A DNA stretch of 7,315 nt from Bacillota bacterium (GTDB lineage: Bacteria > Bacillota > Clostridia > Lachnospirales > CAG-274). This document shows, piece after piece, positions 5,931 through 7,315 of this stretch. Position numbers and translations under genes: made by a program. The stretch spans positions 1-7,315 of the forward strand of contig JAGAHK010000185.1 in assembly GCA_017627115.1 (NCBI GenBank), in the 5' to 3' direction. Position 1 is the stretch's first letter, and every line of letters starts with the position of its first letter. Below the pieces are notes generated by a model. It did not search any database. It worked only from the letters and a program-made list of their open reading frames with translations, and was not told the DNA's origin.

Positions 5931-6848
5931 ATGCCGCGTCCCCGTCCTCCGTTCCCTGCGGTAAAGGGTCTCTGGGGTCAGCCTACCATAATAAACAATG
6001 TTGAGACACTTGCCTGTGTACCCTATATTTTAAGGGAAAAGGCGGAGACTTTTGCATCTGTCGGCACCGAAAAGTCAAAGGGCACAAAGGTATTTGCCCT
6101 CGGCGGCAAGGTCAACAATGTCGGTCTTGTGGAAGTTCCCATGGGTACCACGCTGCGCGAACTTATTTACGACATCGGCGGCGGCATCCCCGGCGGCAAG
6201 AAGTTCAAGGCTATACAGACAGGCGGTCCTTCGGGCGGCTGTCTTACGGAAGAATACCTTGATGAACCCATAGATTTCGACAACCTTGTTCAGAAAGGCT
6301 CTATGATGGGCTCGGGCGGCGCTATCGTTATGGACGAGGACAACTGTATGGTAGACGTTGCGAAGTTCTATATGGAATTCATCTGCGACGAAAGCTGCGG
6401 CAAGTGTTCACCCTGCCGTATCGGTACAAAGCGTATGCTTGAGATACTTACGCGCATAACCGAGGGCAACGGTACTATGGAGGATCTTGAAGCACTTGAA
6501 GAACTCAGCCACACGGTAAAGAACAATTCGCTCTGCGCTCTCGGTCAGACTGCCGCAAACCCGATAGATTCTACACTCAAACATTTCAGGGATGAGTATC
6601 TTGCACATATAGTTGACAAAAAGTGTCCTGCTCATGTGTGCAAAAAACTTATGGAATACTATATCGACCCCGATACCTGTATCGGCTGCGGTCTTTGCTC
6701 GAAAGGCTGTCCTGCGGAATGTATCACACGCACGGACTATATCGCGCAGGGACATAAACTTGCATCTTTCGCCATTGACCCCAAAAAGTGCGTGAAATGC
6801 GGTGCCTGCATAAGCACCTGCCGTTTCAAGGCGATCTCAAAAAGGTAA
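5931..6848 (+). CDS. hydB: HydB C-terminal fragment (open after the internal stop)
   Basis: This is the same frame as the preceding fragment. The first ATG after the stop is codon 323, 36 bp downstream. A weak GAGGG (5916-5920) lies 10 nt before it, so re-initiation is conceivable but not strongly supported. The 305 residues contain the rest of the NuoF domain ([17 protein letters not shown], the [10 protein letters not shown] stretch) and [13 protein letters not shown] with C524 for the cubane cluster. A CPAHVC motif (554-559) could be a metal site. Two ferredoxin motifs follow, [12 protein letters not shown] and [11 protein letters not shown]. Starting here as a natural gene would be unusual: the ATG is an internal Met of the conserved GKRGMPRP stretch. 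Confidence 0.55.
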   Translation: MPRPRPPFPAVKGLWGQPTIINNVETLACVPYILREKAETFASVGTEKSKGTKVFALGGKVNNVGLVEVPMGTTLRELIYDIGGGIPGGKKFKAIQTGGPSGGCLTEEYLDEPIDFDNLVQKGSMMGSGGAIVMDEDNCMVDVAKFYMEFICDESCGKCSPCRIGTKRMLEILTRITEGNGTMEDLEALEELSHTVKNNSLCALGQTAANPIDSTLKHFRDEYLAHIVDKKCPAHVCKKLMEYYIDPDTCIGCGLCSKGCPAECITRTDYIAQGHKLASFAIDPKKCVKCGACISTCRFKAISKR

Positions 6849-6881
6849 CAGCAGCAATTCAGTAGAATAGGAGAGATAATT

Positions 6882-7315
6882 ATGTCTTTAATAAATATTA
6901 AAATAGAGGGCATCCCCTATCAGGTAGAGGGCGGCGTTACCATACTTGAAGCTGCCAAAGCGTGCGGATACGAGATACCTTCACTTTGTACTTTCAACCA
7001 CGGCGAATGTAACCAGGGTTCCTGCCGCGTATGCCTTGTTGAGGCTACGGGCGCAAGGGGTCTTGTTGCATCCTGTGTTTACCCCGTTGCCGACGGTATG
7101 GAGATAAGGATAAATTCTCCAAAAGCCATTGAGGCAAGACGCGAGAGTGTTGAGCTTTTGCTTTCAAACCACAATCAGAACTGCCAGCAGTGCGATAAAA
7201 ACGACAAGTGCGAGCTTCTGCACGTTGCAAAGCTCACGGGCGCAAGAGACAACGCATTTGCAGGCAAACATACACCCGTGCATATCGACAGACTTGCTCC
7301 GGGTATCGTGCGCGA
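6882..7315 (+). CDS. hydA: [FeFe]-hydrogenase catalytic subunit HydA, N-terminal part (runs off the window)
   Basis: Only the first 144 codons are present, with no stop before the edge. The start at 6882 has AGGAG (6869-6873) 8 nt upstream and lies 33 bp after the hydB stop. The N-terminus is a plant-type [2Fe-2S] domain with C36, C48, C51 and C65 (CX11CX2CX13C). Next is the His-ligated [4Fe-4S] motif H97-X3-C101-X2-C104-X5-C110 (SNHNQNCQQC and CELLH), as in clostridial hydrogenase I and NuoG. In the complete family a two-cluster ferredoxin domain and the H-cluster domain follow; these are outside the window. Operon order NuoE-NuoF-this gene supports HydA, which reduces protons or oxidises hydrogen. 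A NuoG-like subunit or a bifurcating formate dehydrogenase subunit remains possible until the C-terminal motifs are seen. Confidence 0.85.
   Translation, partial: MSLINIKIEGIPYQVEGGVTILEAAKACGYEIPSLCTFNHGECNQGSCRVCLVEATGARGLVASCVYPVADGMEIRINSPKAIEARRESVELLLSNHNQNCQQCDKNDKCELLHVAKLTGARDNAFAGKHTPVHIDRLAPGIVR

Larger units (their letters stand above)
4965..6848 (+). pseudogene. hydB: NuoF-like flavoprotein subunit HydB, interrupted by one in-frame TAA
   Basis: Read through the stop, this is a 627-codon subunit matching the length I recall for Thermotoga HydB (about 626). It binds FMN and NAD(H) and is where electrons meet the pyridine nucleotide in HydABC. Domains in order are a thioredoxin-like [2Fe-2S] domain (about 30-105), the NuoF FMN/NADH domain (about 140-375), an SLBB-type segment (about 375-455), the N3-type [4Fe-4S] helical domain (C478, C481, C484, C524) and a 2x[4Fe-4S] ferredoxin tail (C572-C582 and C609-C619). 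The stop, TAA at 5892-5894, is codon 310: GEE-TALL becomes GE-stop-TALL. GAA to TAA is a single change, with no frameshift. Sequence after it ([19 protein letters not shown]) stays fully family-like, so any loss is recent. A sequencing error is possible. Readthrough is a remote option, because TAA ends thiC, metK, folB-folK and this gene normally. Confidence 0.85.

Overview
The window looks like chromosomal DNA from a strictly anaerobic, low-to-mid-GC Firmicute of class Clostridia, most likely the Ruminococcaceae/Oscillospirales. The grounds are a short ThiC under a TPP riboswitch, a FolB-FolK fusion, AT-rich spacers with consensus sigma-A-type promoters and strong AGGAGG ribosome sites, and an operon for a trimeric NuoE/NuoF/HydA-type electron-bifurcating hydrogenase. 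The organism call is inference. All genes lie on the + strand.

Layout: (1) 1-355 has no gene. It holds a compact palindromic element of about 227 bp (53-279), with terminal inverted repeats and a GC-rich, multi-hairpin core, that resembles a MITE. A 13-bp tandem duplication follows it. (2) 356-1847 is a thiamine unit: consensus promoter, TPP riboswitch (395-488), overlapping intrinsic terminator (495-521) and thiC (543-1847). (3) 1862-3175 is metK with its own promoter and a strong terminator. (4) 3203-4067 is a folB-folK fusion closed by a terminator. (5) 4068-4404 is an AT-rich spacer holding an orphan terminator hairpin, a perfect 8+8 bp palindrome and a TTGACT-N17-TATAAT promoter. (6) 4471-7315 is a hydrogenase operon, hydC-hydB-hydA, with hydA cut off by the window edge.

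The first three genes make one-carbon and cofactor metabolites. MetK makes S-adenosylmethionine, which ThiC consumes as a radical-SAM enzyme to make the thiamine pyrimidine. FolB-FolK makes the pterin precursor of folate. The hyd genes encode the NAD(H)/ferredoxin-linked [FeFe]-hydrogenase by which such fermenters dispose of reductant.

The most striking observation is a single in-frame TAA at 5892-5894 inside hydB. It replaces the second Glu of the nearly invariant GEET motif of the NuoF fold, while the frame stays open and fully conserved on both sides for a total of 627 codons. TAA ends four other genes here, so the code is not reassigned. The stop is a fresh nonsense mutation, a sequence error or, least likely, recoding. 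I found no wholly new multi-gene system in this window. The best candidates for undescribed biology are the structured repeat at the left end and the regulatory architecture ahead of hydC.
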